In this document: positions 10,530-20,452 of the stretch, one piece after another
Layout of the letters: each line of letters opens with the position of its first letter
Position numbering within the stretch: the stretch's first letter is position 1
DNA from: Thermus sp. LT1-2-5
GTDB lineage: Bacteria > Deinococcota > Deinococci > Deinococcales > Thermaceae
Length of the DNA: 33,345 nt
Direction: 5' to 3'
NCBI RefSeq assembly: GCF_040363165.1
Contig: NZ_BSRG01000019.1
Span: 1 to 33,345 of the forward strand
Made by a program: the position numbers and the translations under genes
Notes under the pieces: generated by a model
Told to the model about the DNA's origin: nothing
Databases searched by the model: none
What the model saw: only the letters and a program-made list of their open reading frames with translations

Positions 10530-11252
10530 ATGAGAAGAGGCTTTGGCCTTCTAGGTGTGGCTTTATTGGCGGTGTTAACGGCCTGTGCTCCCAGCGTGAC
10601 TACCAAGACCTCCTCTGGCTTGGAAGGCGAAAATCCCTATGCCAACTACACGGGGCCTCGAGCCAAAGCGGTGGTGGCCAATTTCATCTGCGCCGCTGCC
10701 GAGTGCCCTACGGGCGTTGGGGCTTCCATCTCGGAACTCTTGATGACCGCCTTGATCAACACCAACCACTTCATCCTCTACGACCGCTCGGTGCTGGCGC
10801 AAATTCAACAGGAAGCCTACCTCGGGGGTAAACCCCTCAACCTGCAGGGAGCCGAGCTTTTGGTGGTGGGTTCCATTACCGCTTTTGAGCCCGATGCGGG
10901 CGGCACCCGGGGGGGTGGCGGCGGTATTCTGGGAGGTCTCTTGGGCGCCTTCGGCGGTGGACAGAAGCGCTCGTATGTGGCGGTGGACATGCGGATTGTG
11001 GACGCCCAAAGCGGTGCCATCGTTTCCGCTTTCCGCGTGGAGGGCGAGGCCACAGATGTGGATTACGGGGGTCTCCTGGGGATTTTGGGTCCGGGCGCTG
11101 CCCTTGTGGGTGGGTTGAAGCAGTACGAGAAGACCCCCATGGGCAAGGCCTTGGCTGTAATGACCTCTAAGGCAGTAGAGGAGATCATTAAGCGTACGCC
11201 CAGGAGTTACTTCAAGTATGCACCGGACGGGAAGCCTTACCAGCAGCCTTAG
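10530..11252 (+). CDS. CsgG-family outer-envelope lipoprotein
   Basis: 240 residues from the ATG at 10530. A type II signal peptide ends in lipobox LTAC with Cys19. The CsgG-like core follows: AKAVVANFICAAAECPTGVG, then a SISELLMTALINTNHFILYDR stretch (broken here between GVG and SIS) and VLAQIQQEA, the usual order in this family. A Gly-rich segment near 125-145 could be a membrane-spanning hairpin or flexible loop. In curli systems CsgG forms an export pore, but no CsgA, B, E or F genes are nearby. The longer frame from 10506 is rejected because GAGGTGA lies between the two starts and the lipoprotein signal begins at 10530. Codon use looks less biased than in neighbours. Confidence 0.8.
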   Translation: MRRGFGLLGVALLAVLTACAPSVTTKTSSGLEGENPYANYTGPRAKAVVANFICAAAECPTGVGASISELLMTALINTNHFILYDRSVLAQIQQEAYLGGKPLNLQGAELLVVGSITAFEPDAGGTRGGGGGILGGLLGAFGGGQKRSYVAVDMRIVDAQSGAIVSAFRVEGEATDVDYGGLLGILGPGAALVGGLKQYEKTPMGKALAVMTSKAVEEIIKRTPRSYFKYAPDGKPYQQP

Positions 11253-12030
11253 GCGCCTTTTTCTCCTTCTGGTTCCCCTGGTTTTGGGGATGGCTCTGGG
11301 CCAAGGGCCCAAAACCCTTATCCTCGTGAGCCAAGGTGAGAGCTGGTGGGATGAGGAGGCGGGCCTTTACGAGGCGGCATTGCGGGAGGAACTCTTGCAG
11401 GGGGGCTTTCGGGTGCTGGACGCTGCCCAGGTGCAAAAGGTAGCGGATCGGCAACTCCTCACCCGCCTGGTGCAGGGGGATGCCTTGGCGGCCATCACCT
11501 TGGCCACCAACTTTAAGGCTGACGCCTTGGTGGTCAGCCGGGTTTTCACCTCTCGCGTCCTTGCCACCCGGACCAACGTGGCCACCTTCTACACCTACAA
11601 GGCCACGGCGGACGTGCGGCTTGTGATGGCCAGTACCGGTCAAGTGGTGGGCAGTTGGAGTCCATCCCAGACAGGGACGGGTACCTCCGAGCGGGAAGCG
11701 GCTTTTGCGGCCTTGCGTAACCTGGGCAAACAGGTGGGGCAGGAGTTGCGCAAGCAGAACTTTTCCGCTTCGGGAGCCAGACCCGTGGTCCGCTTGACGG
11801 TGACCGGCCTAAAGGGCTTCACCGATGCCTCTGTGCTCCTGAGGGAGCTTGGAGCTCAGAAGGGTGTGGTTTCGGCTGAGCGTAAAAGCTTCGCCAACGG
11901 TGTCCTCGAGGCCGAGGTGGTCTTCCAAGGGTCCGTGGACGAGCTGGCAGCGCTCCTAGAAAGCCTACGGCTCCTCCCCTTGGAGGTTACCGAGGTGAGC
12001 GGCTTCGCCATAGAGGCCCGGGTGCGCTAA
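11218..12030 (+). CDS. Secreted partner of the CsgG-like protein, unknown
   Basis: 270 residues. The N-terminus MHRTGSLTSSLRR plus a hydrophobic stretch LFLLLVPLVLGMALG is a Sec signal peptide with cleavage near residue 28. Residues 30-165 resemble the CsgG/FlgT-like alpha-beta fold: strand TLILVSQ, helix GLYEAALREELLQGGFRVLD, then LATNFKADALVVSRVF. Residues 180-265 look like a small ferredoxin-like domain (VVRLTVTGLKGFTDASVLL, then EAEVVFQGSVDELAALL). The gene overlaps the preceding lipoprotein gene by 35 bases in another frame, so the two are probably translationally coupled and work together. It ends before a clear terminator. I do not recognise a named family. Confidence 0.65.
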   Translation: MHRTGSLTSSLRRLFLLLVPLVLGMALGQGPKTLILVSQGESWWDEEAGLYEAALREELLQGGFRVLDAAQVQKVADRQLLTRLVQGDALAAITLATNFKADALVVSRVFTSRVLATRTNVATFYTYKATADVRLVMASTGQVVGSWSPSQTGTGTSEREAAFAALRNLGKQVGQELRKQNFSASGARPVVRLTVTGLKGFTDASVLLRELGAQKGVVSAERKSFANGVLEAEVVFQGSVDELAALLESLRLLPLEVTEVSGFAIEARVR

Positions 12031-12045
12031 TAGGCTCGGGTTTTG

Positions 12046-12074
12046 AGGGCGGGGGGTTCCCCGCCCTTGATTTT
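12046..12074 (+). terminator. Intrinsic terminator of the CsgG-like operon
   Basis: A perfect 9-bp stem AGGGCGGGG/CCCCGCCCT with loop GGTT is followed by TGATTTT. Its 3' end overlaps the -35 of the next promoter. Confidence 0.8.
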
Positions 12075-12096
12075 AGCCTCGGATTATCCTTATCCT
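12067..12096 (+). promoter_or_regulatory. Promoter of the gntR-proline operon
   Basis: TTGATT (12067-12072), an 18-bp spacer and TATCCT (12091-12096) are present. The start codon follows 9 nt later, so the 5' leader is at most a few bases. Confidence 0.55.
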
Positions 12097-12111
12097 GCAT
12101 ACAGGATGCAG
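12095..12111 (+). promoter_or_regulatory. Candidate GntR operator over the start codon
   Basis: A perfect inverted repeat CTGCAT-ACAGG-ATGCAG (6-bp arms, 5-bp spacer) overlaps the end of the -10 and the first two codons of the regulator. Size and placement suit a FadR-type GntR dimer acting as autorepressor. Confidence 0.5.
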
Positions 12112-12768
12112 ACCCAGAGCTTCCGCCGACCCAACCAGGTGCGCGAGGCGGTCTACGGCCACCTCAAGGACCTCCTCCTCTCCGGGCGTTTCGCCCCGGG
12201 GGAAAGGCTTTCCGAGCCCCTTTTAGCCCAAGAGCTCGGGGTTTCCCGCACCCCGGTGCGGGAGGCCTTGATGCGCCTAAGCGAGGAAGGGCTGGTGGAG
12301 TTGGTGCCGGGCAAGGGGGCGAGGGTCAAGGCCTTCACCCCGGAGGAGGTGGAGGAGGTCTATGGGGTGCGGGCCCTGCTGGAGGGGGAGGCGGCGCGGG
12401 AGGCGGCGCTACGGGCCACCTCCTGGGAGCTGGACGCCCTGGAGGAGCGCCTCCGGGCCATTGACGAGGCTCCCCCGGAGGACTACCCCGAGCAGATGCG
12501 CCGTGACCTGGAGTTCCACCGAGCCTTGGTGCGCCTTTCCGGGAACCGGACCCTTTACCGGCTTTACGAGGACCTGCTGGCCAGCCTGGCCCTGGCCCGA
12601 AGCGCCCTGCCCACCCTTTCCCAAGACGAGGCCACGAGGCGGGAGCACCGGGCGATCCTCATGGCCCTAAGGGAGAAGGACCCCGAAGAGGCCAAGCGGG
12701 CGGTGGAGGCCCACGTGTACCGCTTCCGCGACCTGGTGGTGGCGACGCTTCGGAAAGGAGGGGTATGA
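12106..12768 (+). CDS. GntR regulator, FadR subfamily (probable proline-operon regulator)
   Basis: 220 residues from the ATG at 12106. The N-terminal winged helix-turn-helix reads [19 protein letters not shown], then [20 protein letters not shown] and [13 protein letters not shown] (residues 10-65), the standard GntR signature. The all-helical FCD effector domain (about 80-215) includes [32 protein letters not shown] and [13 protein letters not shown]; Asp and His residues there usually bind a metal and a carboxylate ligand. The in-frame start at 12043 lies inside the upstream terminator and is rejected. The stop overlaps proline dehydrogenase as ATGA. Control of the downstream proline genes by a small carboxylate such as proline or P5C/glutamate is inferred. 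Confidence 0.85.
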   Translation: MQTQSFRRPNQVREAVYGHLKDLLLSGRFAPGERLSEPLLAQELGVSRTPVREALMRLSEEGLVELVPGKGARVKAFTPEEVEEVYGVRALLEGEAAREAALRATSWELDALEERLRAIDEAPPEDYPEQMRRDLEFHRALVRLSGNRTLYRLYEDLLASLALARSALPTLSQDEATRREHRAILMALREKDPEEAKRAVEAHVYRFRDLVVATLRKGGV

Positions 12769-13688
12769 ACCTAGACCTGGTCTATCGGCAGGCGGTGCTC
12801 TCCGTGGCGGGTAACCCCCGGGTGGAGGCCCTCCTCAAGGGGCGGGCGAAGAGCCTGGTGCGCCGCTATGTGGCGGGGGAGACCCTGGAGGAAGCGCTTA
12901 AGGCGGCGGAGGCCCTCGAGGCCCACGGGGTCCACGCCATCCTGGACCTCCTGGGGGAAGGGGTGCGGAGGGAAGAGGAGGCTCGGGCCTTCCAGGAGGG
13001 CATCCTGGCCCTGGTGCGGGCCTTGGCCGCGAAGCCCTGGCCCAAGTACGTCTCCGTGAAGCCCACCCAGCTCGGCCTGGACCTTTCCGAGTGCCTCGCC
13101 CTGGAGCTTTTGCGGGGCCTCCTACAGGAGGCGGAGCCCCAGGGGGTCTTCGTCCGCCTGGACATGGAGGACTCCCCCCGGGTGGAGGCCACCTTGCGCC
13201 TATACAAGGCCCTCAGGGAGGCGGGCTTTAGCCAGGTGGGCGTGGTCTTGCAAAGCTACCTCTTCCGCACGGAAAAGGACCTCGTGGACCTCCTGCCCTA
13301 CCGGCCCAACCTGCGCCTCGTCAAGGGGGCCTACCGGGAGCCCAAGGAGGTGGCCTTCCAGGACAAGCGCCTCATCGACGCCGAGTACCTGCACTTGGGG
13401 AAGCTCGCCCTAAAGGAGGGGCTCTACGTGGCCTTCGCCACCCACGACCCCAGGCTCATCGGCGAGGTGAAGCGCTACACTGAGGCCTTCGGCATCCCTA
13501 AGGACCGCTTTGAGTTCCAGCTCCTCTATGGGGTACGCCCCGAGGCGCAGAAAGCCCTGGCCCGGGAAGGCTACACGGTGCGGGCCTACGTGCCTTACGG
13601 CAAGGACTGGTACCCCTACCTGAGCCGCCGCATTGCCGAGCGGCCGGAGAACCTGTTTTTGGTGCTAAGGAGCCTCTTAGGAGGCTAA
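12765..13688 (+). CDS. Proline dehydrogenase (PutA-like, monofunctional)
   Basis: 307 residues, the same length as the structurally known T. thermophilus PRODH, and very similar as I remember that sequence. It is a FAD-dependent (beta-alpha)8 barrel that oxidises L-proline to delta-1-pyrroline-5-carboxylate and passes electrons to the membrane quinone pool. Seen are [45 protein letters not shown] and the C-terminal [22 protein letters not shown], whose paired arginines bind the proline carboxylate. It overlaps the GntR stop (ATGA) and is followed after 10 nt by P5C dehydrogenase, giving a full catabolic operon. Confidence 0.93.
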   Translation: MNLDLVYRQAVLSVAGNPRVEALLKGRAKSLVRRYVAGETLEEALKAAEALEAHGVHAILDLLGEGVRREEEARAFQEGILALVRALAAKPWPKYVSVKPTQLGLDLSECLALELLRGLLQEAEPQGVFVRLDMEDSPRVEATLRLYKALREAGFSQVGVVLQSYLFRTEKDLVDLLPYRPNLRLVKGAYREPKEVAFQDKRLIDAEYLHLGKLALKEGLYVAFATHDPRLIGEVKRYTEAFGIPKDRFEFQLLYGVRPEAQKALAREGYTVRAYVPYGKDWYPYLSRRIAERPENLFLVLRSLLGG

Positions 13689-13698
13689 AGGAGGAACC

Positions 13699-15249
13699 AT
13701 GACGGTGGAACCTTTCCGGAACCAACCCATAGAAACCTTCCAGACCGAGGAGGCCCGGCGGGAGATGAAGGAGGCCCTAAAGCGGGTGCGGGCCGAGTTC
13801 GGCCGCCACTGGGGCCTCTATATAGATGGGGCCTGGGTGGACACCCGGGAGAAGATCCTTTCCCTAAACCCCTCGGCCCCGAGGGAGGTGGTGGGGAGCA
13901 CGGCCAAGGCGGGGCGGGCGGAGGCGGAGGCCGCCCTCGAGGCCGCCTGGCGGGCCTTCCGCACCTGGAAGGACTGGCCCCAGGAAGACTGGAGCCGCCT
14001 CCTCCTCAAGGCCGCCGCCCTCATGAAGCGGCGCCGGCGGGAGCTGGAGGCCACCTTGGTCTACGAGATCGGCAAGAACTGGGTGGAGGCCAGCGCCGAG
14101 GTGGCGGAGGCCATCGACTTCCTGGAGTACTACGCCCGCCAGGCCCTTAAGTACAAGTACCCCTCTGTGGAGGTGGTGCCCTACCCCGGGGAGGACAACG
14201 AGAGCTTTTACATCCCCTTGGGGGCCGGGGTGGTCATCGCCCCCTGGAACTTCCCCATCGCCATCTTCACCGGGATGATCGCCGGGCCCGTGGCGGTGGG
14301 GAACACCGTGGTGGCCAAGCCCGCCGAGGACACGGTGGTCATCGCCGCCAAGGTCTTTGAGATCTTCCACGAGGCGGGCTTCCCCCCGGGGGTGGTGAAC
14401 TTCCTGCCCGGGGAAGGGAAGGAGGTGGGGGCCTACTTGGTGGAGCACCCCCGGACCCGCTTCATCAACTTCACGGGGAGCCTCGAGGTGGGGCTTTGGA
14501 TCCACGAGCGGGCGGCCAGGCTCGCCCCGGGGCAGCGGTGGATCAAGCGGGTTTTCCTGGAGCTCGGGGGCAAGGACGCTATCCTCGTGGACGAAACCGC
14601 CGACCTAGAGGCGGCCACAGAGGGCATCCTGGTTTCCGCCTACGGCTTCCAGGGGCAGAAGTGCTCTGCGGCGAGCCGCCTCATCGTTACCGAGAAGGCG
14701 TATGAGCCGCTTCTGGAGCGCCTTCTGGAGCGGGCAAACCGCCTGGTGGTGGGCCCCGCCGAGGAGAACCCCGACCTGGGCCCCGTGGCCTCTAAGGCCC
14801 AGGAGGAAAAAATCCTTTCCTACATCGAGATCGGCAAGGGGGAAGGGCAGCTCGTCCTGGGGGGCAAGCGCTTGGAGGGGGAGGGCTACTTCATCGCCCC
14901 CACGGTCTTCACCGAGGTGCCGCCCCAGGCCAAAATCGCCCAGGAGGAGATCTTCGGCCCCGTGCTCTCTGTGATCCGGGTGAGGGACTTCGGCGAGGCC
15001 CTGGAGGCGGCCAACGATACCGTGTACGGCCTCACGGGCGGGGTTTACTCCCGCAAGCGGGAGCACCTGGAAAGGGCCCGGCGGGAGTTCCACGTGGGGA
15101 ACCTCTACTTCAACCGGAAGATCACGGGGGCCTTGGTGGGGGTGCAGCCCTTTGGCGGCTTCAACCTTTCCGGCACCGACACCAAGGCGGGGGGGCCGGA
15201 CTACCTCCTCCACTTCCTGCAGATGAAGACGGTGGCCGAGCGCTTCTAG
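13699..15249 (+). CDS. 1-pyrroline-5-carboxylate dehydrogenase
   Basis: 516 residues, equal in length to T. thermophilus P5CDH. It oxidises glutamate semialdehyde to glutamate with NAD+. The catalytic Cys322 lies in [11 protein letters not shown] and the general-base Glu288 in LELGGKDA, both at the numbers used for the Thermus enzyme. [12 protein letters not shown] (181-192), the FTGSLEVG region and [10 protein letters not shown] complete the aldehyde dehydrogenase pattern. An AAAGGAGG ribosome site fills the 10-nt gap after proline dehydrogenase. It probably forms a hexamer and receives P5C from its neighbour's product. Confidence 0.94.
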   Translation: MTVEPFRNQPIETFQTEEARREMKEALKRVRAEFGRHWGLYIDGAWVDTREKILSLNPSAPREVVGSTAKAGRAEAEAALEAAWRAFRTWKDWPQEDWSRLLLKAAALMKRRRRELEATLVYEIGKNWVEASAEVAEAIDFLEYYARQALKYKYPSVEVVPYPGEDNESFYIPLGAGVVIAPWNFPIAIFTGMIAGPVAVGNTVVAKPAEDTVVIAAKVFEIFHEAGFPPGVVNFLPGEGKEVGAYLVEHPRTRFINFTGSLEVGLWIHERAARLAPGQRWIKRVFLELGGKDAILVDETADLEAATEGILVSAYGFQGQKCSAASRLIVTEKAYEPLLERLLERANRLVVGPAEENPDLGPVASKAQEEKILSYIEIGKGEGQLVLGGKRLEGEGYFIAPTVFTEVPPQAKIAQEEIFGPVLSVIRVRDFGEALEAANDTVYGLTGGVYSRKREHLERARREFHVGNLYFNRKITGALVGVQPFGGFNLSGTDTKAGGPDYLLHFLQMKTVAERF

Positions 15250-15254
15250 CCCCC

Positions 15255-15283
15255 TAGACCCTAAGGGCGCTTTGGGCTATCCT
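15255..15283 (+). promoter_or_regulatory. trp operon promoter
   Basis: TAGACC (15255-15260), a 17-bp spacer and TATCCT (15278-15283) are present. The -10 ends 6 nt before the leader-peptide ATG, so the transcript should begin at or near that ATG. Confidence 0.6.
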
Positions 15284-15289
15284 TGGGGC

Positions 15290-15325
15290 ATGGTCCTTGC
15301 CCTCCGCTCCTGGTGGCCCGGTTAG
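15290..15325 (+). CDS. trpL: trp leader peptide
   Basis: An 11-codon ORF encodes MVLALRSWWPG and ends in TAG. The two adjacent Trp codons (15311-15316) are the stalling signal of a ribosome-mediated attenuator. It has no ribosome site, and its ATG lies 6 nt behind the -10, so it is probably read from a leaderless mRNA. Wet-lab proof is absent here, but the surrounding alternative stems fit exactly. Confidence 0.8.
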   Translation: MVLALRSWWPG

Positions 15326-15372
15326 GCCCCGGGGTGGAGGGCTTTCCCCCGGGGTATACCCCCGGGGGTTTT
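15299..15372 (+). promoter_or_regulatory. trp attenuator (1:2, 2:3 and 3:4 stems)
   Basis: Stem 1:2 is GCCCTCC (15299-15305) with GGAGGGC (15336-15342), and its loop carries the Trp codons. The 2:3 antiterminator pairs CCCCGGGG (15327-15334) with CCCCGGGG (15347-15354). The 3:4 terminator pairs CCCCCGGGG (15346-15354) with CCCCGGGGG (15360-15368), loop TATAC, then TTTT. Stalling at Trp codons would free segment 2 and prevent termination, raising trpEGD expression when Trp-tRNA is scarce. Confidence 0.8.
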
Positions 15373-15386
15373 GCCTAGGAGGTGGG

Positions 15387-16771
<1,385 letters not shown>

Positions 16772-16775
<4 letters not shown>

Positions 16776-17350
16776 GGGTGCTGGTGGTGGACAACTACGA
16801 TAGCTTCACCTACAACCTGGTGCAGTACCTGGGGGAGCTGGGGGCGAGCCCCATCGTGTGGCGGAACGACCAGTTCGCCCTCGAGGACGTGGCGGCCCTG
16901 GACCCAGACCGCATCCTCATAAGCCCCGGGCCCTGCACCCCCCTGGAGGCGGGGCTCTCCCTCCCCCTCATCGCCCGCTACGCCCCCCGCTACCCCATCC
17001 TGGGGGTCTGTCTGGGGCACCAGGCCATCGGCATGGCCTTCGGGGGGAAGGTGGTGCCCGCCCCCGTCCTCATGCACGGAAAGGTGAGCGAGATCCACCA
17101 CGACGGCACCGGGGTCTTCCGGGGCCTGGAAAGCCCTTTTCCCGCCACCCGCTACCACTCCTTGGTGGTGGAGGCGGTGCCCGAGTCCTTGGTGGTCAAC
17201 GCCTGGGTGGAGGAGGCGGGGGGGCGCACGGTGATGGGCTTCCGCCACCGGAGCTATCCCACCCACGGGGTGCAGTTCCACCCGGAAAGCTACCTGACGG
17301 AGGCGGGCAAACGCATTCTCAAGAACTTTTTGGAGGACCCATGGAGGTAG
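16772..17350 (+). CDS. trpG: Anthranilate synthase component II (glutamine amidotransferase)
   Basis: 192 residues, a class I amidotransferase. The catalytic triad is Cys80 in GVCLGHQAIG, His170 and Glu172 in VQFHPES. The N-terminal VDNYDSFTYNLVQYL and oxyanion SPGPC are typical. It supplies ammonia from glutamine to TrpE. The ATG at 16772 overlaps the trpE stop, so translation is coupled; the longer frame from 16715 is rejected. No fusion with TrpD is present, and the 3' end overlaps the trpD start by 10 bases. Confidence 0.95.
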
Positions 17351-18330
17351 TGCGGAAGGCGCTGTTGGGCGAGGTTTTACGCGAGGAGGAGGCGTACGCC
17401 CTGATGCAGGCCCTGATGCGGGGGGAGGTCTCCCCGGTGCAGGCGGCGGGGGTCCTCACCGCCTTGGCCCTCCGGGGGGAAAGGCCCGAGGAGATCGCCG
17501 CCATGGCCCGGGCCATGCGGGAGGCGGCAAGGCCCCTAAGGGTGGGCCGGAGGCCCCTTTTGGACATCGTGGGCACCGGGGGAGATCACAAGGGGCTTTT
17601 GAACCTCTCCACCCTGGCCGCCTTGGTGGCGGCGGCGGGGGGGGTGGCGGTGGCCAAGCACGGGAACCGGGCGGCGAGCTCCAAGGCGGGAAGCGCCGAC
17701 CTTTTGGAGGCCTTAGGGGTGGACCTGGAGGCTCCCCCCGAGCGGGTGGGGGAGGCCATAGAGGAGTTGGGTTTTGGCTTCCTCTTCGCCCGGGTCTTCC
17801 ACTCCGCCATGCGCCACGTGGCCCCGGTGCGGGCGGAGCTGGGCATCCGCACCGTCTTCAACCTCCTGGGCCCCCTTACCAACCCGGCGGGGGCGGATGC
17901 CTACGTCCTCGGGGTCTATAGCGAGCGCTGGCTTTCCCCCATGGCGGAGGCCCTGGAGCGGCTTGGGGCGCGGGGGCTTGTGGTCCACGGGGAGGGAGCG
18001 GATGAGCTCGTCCTGGGGGAGAACCGGGTGGCGGAGGTGGGAAAGGGGACCTATACCCTTACCCCGGAGGCGGTGGGGCTGAGGCGGGCCCCCCTCGAGG
18101 CCCTCCAAGGGGGCACCCCAAAGGAGAACGCCGAGCGGGCCCGGCAGATCCTCAAGGGGGAGGAGAAGGGCCCGGCGGCGGAGGCCGTGGCCCTGGCGGC
18201 GGGGGCGGGGTTTTACGCCGCAGGCCGGGTGGCGAGCCTCCAAGAGGGCGTGCGCCGGGCCCAGGAGGTTCTGGAAAGCGGGGAGGCCCACCTCCTCCTG
18301 GAGCGGTACGTGGCCTTTCTCAAGGGTTAG
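17341..18330 (+). CDS. trpD: Anthranilate phosphoribosyltransferase
   Basis: 329 residues, the length of the T. thermophilus enzyme. It joins anthranilate to PRPP. The PRPP site DIVGTGGDHKG is at 75-85, followed by NLST and KHGNRAASSKAGSADLLEALG-type anthranilate/PRPP contacts (split here as KHGNRAASS and KAGSADLLEALG). The ATG at 17341 lies within the end of trpG, giving an overlapping trpEGD operon; a longer upstream frame is only an alternate reading of trpG. The stop overlaps that of converging purA by 4 bases (TTAG). trpC, F, B and A are not in this window. Confidence 0.95.
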   Translation: MEVVRKALLGEVLREEEAYALMQALMRGEVSPVQAAGVLTALALRGERPEEIAAMARAMREAARPLRVGRRPLLDIVGTGGDHKGLLNLSTLAALVAAAGGVAVAKHGNRAASSKAGSADLLEALGVDLEAPPERVGEAIEELGFGFLFARVFHSAMRHVAPVRAELGIRTVFNLLGPLTNPAGADAYVLGVYSERWLSPMAEALERLGARGLVVHGEGADELVLGENRVAEVGKGTYTLTPEAVGLRRAPLEALQGGTPKENAERARQILKGEEKGPAAEAVALAAGAGFYAAGRVASLQEGVRRAQEVLESGEAHLLLERYVAFLKG

Positions 18331-19553
18331 ACCCAGCTCACCGCCCCGAAGGTGTCCTCCCGGCGGGGGCTGGTGGAGAAGAGGACCACGGGAACCCCGG
18401 TGTGCTCCTCGATGAGGTCCAGGTAGCGGAGGAGGCTTGCCGGGAGGTCCTCCCGCCCCCTCACTCCGGAAAGCTCCCCCCAGCCGGGAAGCTCCAGGTA
18501 GCGCACCGCCTCGGGGGCTGCCTCCCCGGGGCGGGCCCCGTCCAGGTACTCCACCGCCACCTTCACCCTCTCCAGGCCGGAAAGCACGTCCAGCTTGGTG
18601 AGGGCCAGGCCGTCAAAGCCGTTCACCTCGCAGGCGTACTTCAGGGCCACCAGGTCCAGCCAGCCCACCCGCCGGGGCCTTCCCGTGGTGGTGCCGTACT
18701 CCCCGCCCTTTTCCCGCAGGTGGTGGGCCAGCTCCCCGTGGATCTCCGTGGGGAAGGGGCCTTCCCCCACCCGGGTGGCGTAGGCCTTGGCCACCCCGTA
18801 GACCTTGGTGATGGCCTTGTGAGAAAGCCCCGTGCCCACCAGGATGCCGCCCACCGTGGGGTGGGAACTGGTCACGTAAGGGTAGGTGCCGTAGTTCAGG
18901 TCCAGGAGGGTGGCCTGGGCCCCCTCGAAGAGGAGGCGCTTCCCCTTGCGCCAGGCCTCCCGCAGGAGGCTTCCCGTGTCGGCGATGTAGGGCCTTAGGA
19001 TCTCCCGCATCCGGTAGAGGTCGGCCAGGGCCTTTTCCTCCGTGTCCCAGCCCGCCTCCTTGGTGGAGTTGGGCTTTTCGTAGAGGAGGCGGCGCACCCT
19101 CTCCCGGAGCACCGCCTCGTCCAAGAGGTCCCCCACCCGAATCCCCACCCGCCGGGCCCGGTCGGAGTAGGCGGGGCCAATGCCCCGGCCCGTGGTGCCC
19201 ACGAAGTTGTGGCGGCTTTCCACGTGCTTGTGGTGGGGGAGGACCAGGTGGGCCCGTTCCGAAACCAGGACCTTGGGGTCAAACCCCTCCCTCCGGAGGC
19301 TTTCCAGCTCCTCCTGGAAGCGGAAGGGGTCGATGACCATCCCGTCCCCCAGGACGTTCACCGCATGGGGGTGGATGACCCCCGAGGGGAGGAGGTTGAG
19401 CTTGAACACCCGGCCCTCCGCCACCACGGTGTGCCCAGCGTTGGCCCCGCCCTGGTAGCGGACCACGTAGTCCGCCTCTTGGGCTAAGGCGTCCACCACC
19501 TTGCCCTTGCCCTCGTCCCCCCACTGCGCCCCGATGATGGCGATCCCCGGCAT
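18327..19553 (-). CDS. purA: Adenylosuccinate synthetase
   Basis: 408 residues, slightly shorter than E. coli PurA, as in other thermophiles. It condenses IMP and aspartate with GTP in the first step to AMP. The GTP loop GAQWGDEGKGK (8-18) carries catalytic Asp13; NAGHTVV holds the conserved His. FEGAQATLLDLNYGTYP and TTTGRPRRVGWLD are IMP- and aspartate-site signatures. It is last in a six-gene minus-strand run, 11 nt after the aldo/keto reductase. Its presence with hpt links IMP salvage to AMP formation. The 3' end meets trpD tail to tail without a terminator. Confidence 0.95.
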   Translation of the reverse strand: MPGIAIIGAQWGDEGKGKVVDALAQEADYVVRYQGGANAGHTVVAEGRVFKLNLLPSGVIHPHAVNVLGDGMVIDPFRFQEELESLRREGFDPKVLVSERAHLVLPHHKHVESRHNFVGTTGRGIGPAYSDRARRVGIRVGDLLDEAVLRERVRRLLYEKPNSTKEAGWDTEEKALADLYRMREILRPYIADTGSLLREAWRKGKRLLFEGAQATLLDLNYGTYPYVTSSHPTVGGILVGTGLSHKAITKVYGVAKAYATRVGEGPFPTEIHGELAHHLREKGGEYGTTTGRPRRVGWLDLVALKYACEVNGFDGLALTKLDVLSGLERVKVAVEYLDGARPGEAAPEAVRYLELPGWGELSGVRGREDLPASLLRYLDLIEEHTGVPVVLFSTSPRREDTFGAVSWV

Positions 19554-19564
19554 CCCCCTTAAGC

Positions 19565-20452
19565 TTACGCTGCCCCTTGCAAAAGGGCCATCTCCTCCGG
19601 GGTGAGAGAGATCCTGAGGGCCTCGGCGTTCTGCCGGGCCTGGTGGGCGTTCTTGGCCCCGGGGATGGGAAGGGCGCCCTTCTGGATTAGGTAGCGGAGG
19701 GCAATGGCGGCGGGGCTTGTGCCCTTGGCCGTTGCCAGGCCTTGGAGGGCGGGAAGCAGGCGCCGCACCCGGCCGAGGAGGGGGCGGTACTTGCTCCCCC
19801 GGTAGCCCCTGGGGGGTTGGTCCGGATCCAGCTTGCCCGTGAGCCAGCCCATGGCCAAGGGGCTATAGGCCATGAGGGCGATGCCCTCCTGGCGGAGGGC
19901 GGGAAGGTGGGCTTCCCAGTCCCGCTTGAGGAGGCTAAGCTCCACCTGGTTGGCGAGAAAGGGTACTTGGTGCCGCTCCAGGACACCCTTCACCACCTCC
20001 AGCTGGCCCAGGGAGCAGTTGGCCACCCCCACCCCCCGGGCAAGCCCCCGCTCGTAGGCCTCCGCCAAGGCCTCGGCCCAGGCCTTGAGGGGCACGGGGG
20101 GCCAGGGCCAGTGGAGGAGGTAGAGGTCCACCGCCTCCACCCCAAGCCGGGATAGGCTTCCCCTTAGGGCCTTCAGGAGGCTTTTCCGGGAAAGGCGCCA
20201 GGGGTAGGGGAAGAACTTGGTGACGAGAAAGGGCCTTTCCCCCGCCTCGGCCACAAAGCGGCCTAGGAGCCTTTCCGATAGGCCGAAGCCGTAGAACTCC
20301 GCGGTGTCAAAAAGCCGTACCCCGGCCCTTAGGCTTTCCCGGAAGGCCTGCCGCAGCTCTTCTTCCCCATAGCCCTGCCCATAGCCCCAGAAAAGCCGGT
20401 CCCCCCAGGCCCAGGTGCCCACGCCCATGGAGTGGGAGAAGAGGGGGTTCAT
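19565..20452 (-). CDS. Aldo/keto reductase
   Basis: 295 residues. The catalytic tetrad is Asp49 (LFDTAEFYG), Tyr54, Lys79 (LVTKFF) and His114 (YLLHWP). The C-terminal IPGAKNAHQARQNAEAL matches the NADPH-binding segment. The physiological substrate cannot be told from sequence. The start overlaps the transporter stop as ATGA, so it belongs to the same operon, but a metabolic link to purines is not evident. Confidence 0.88.
   Translation of the reverse strand: MNPLFSHSMGVGTWAWGDRLFWGYGQGYGEEELRQAFRESLRAGVRLFDTAEFYGFGLSERLLGRFVAEAGERPFLVTKFFPYPWRLSRKSLLKALRGSLSRLGVEAVDLYLLHWPWPPVPLKAWAEALAEAYERGLARGVGVANCSLGQLEVVKGVLERHQVPFLANQVELSLLKRDWEAHLPALRQEGIALMAYSPLAMGWLTGKLDPDQPPRGYRGSKYRPLLGRVRRLLPALQGLATAKGTSPAAIALRYLIQKGALPIPGAKNAHQARQNAEALRISLTPEEMALLQGAA

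Noticed and set aside
10575..11312. 245-codon minus-strand ORF opposite the CsgG-like gene
   Set aside because: The plus strand has a lipoprotein signal, ribosome site, promoter and family motifs; the minus frame has none.
16858..17340. 161-residue N-terminal extension of TrpD, suggesting a fusion
   Set aside because: It is an alternate frame of trpG; TrpG itself is complete and TrpD is 329 residues from the ATG at 17341.
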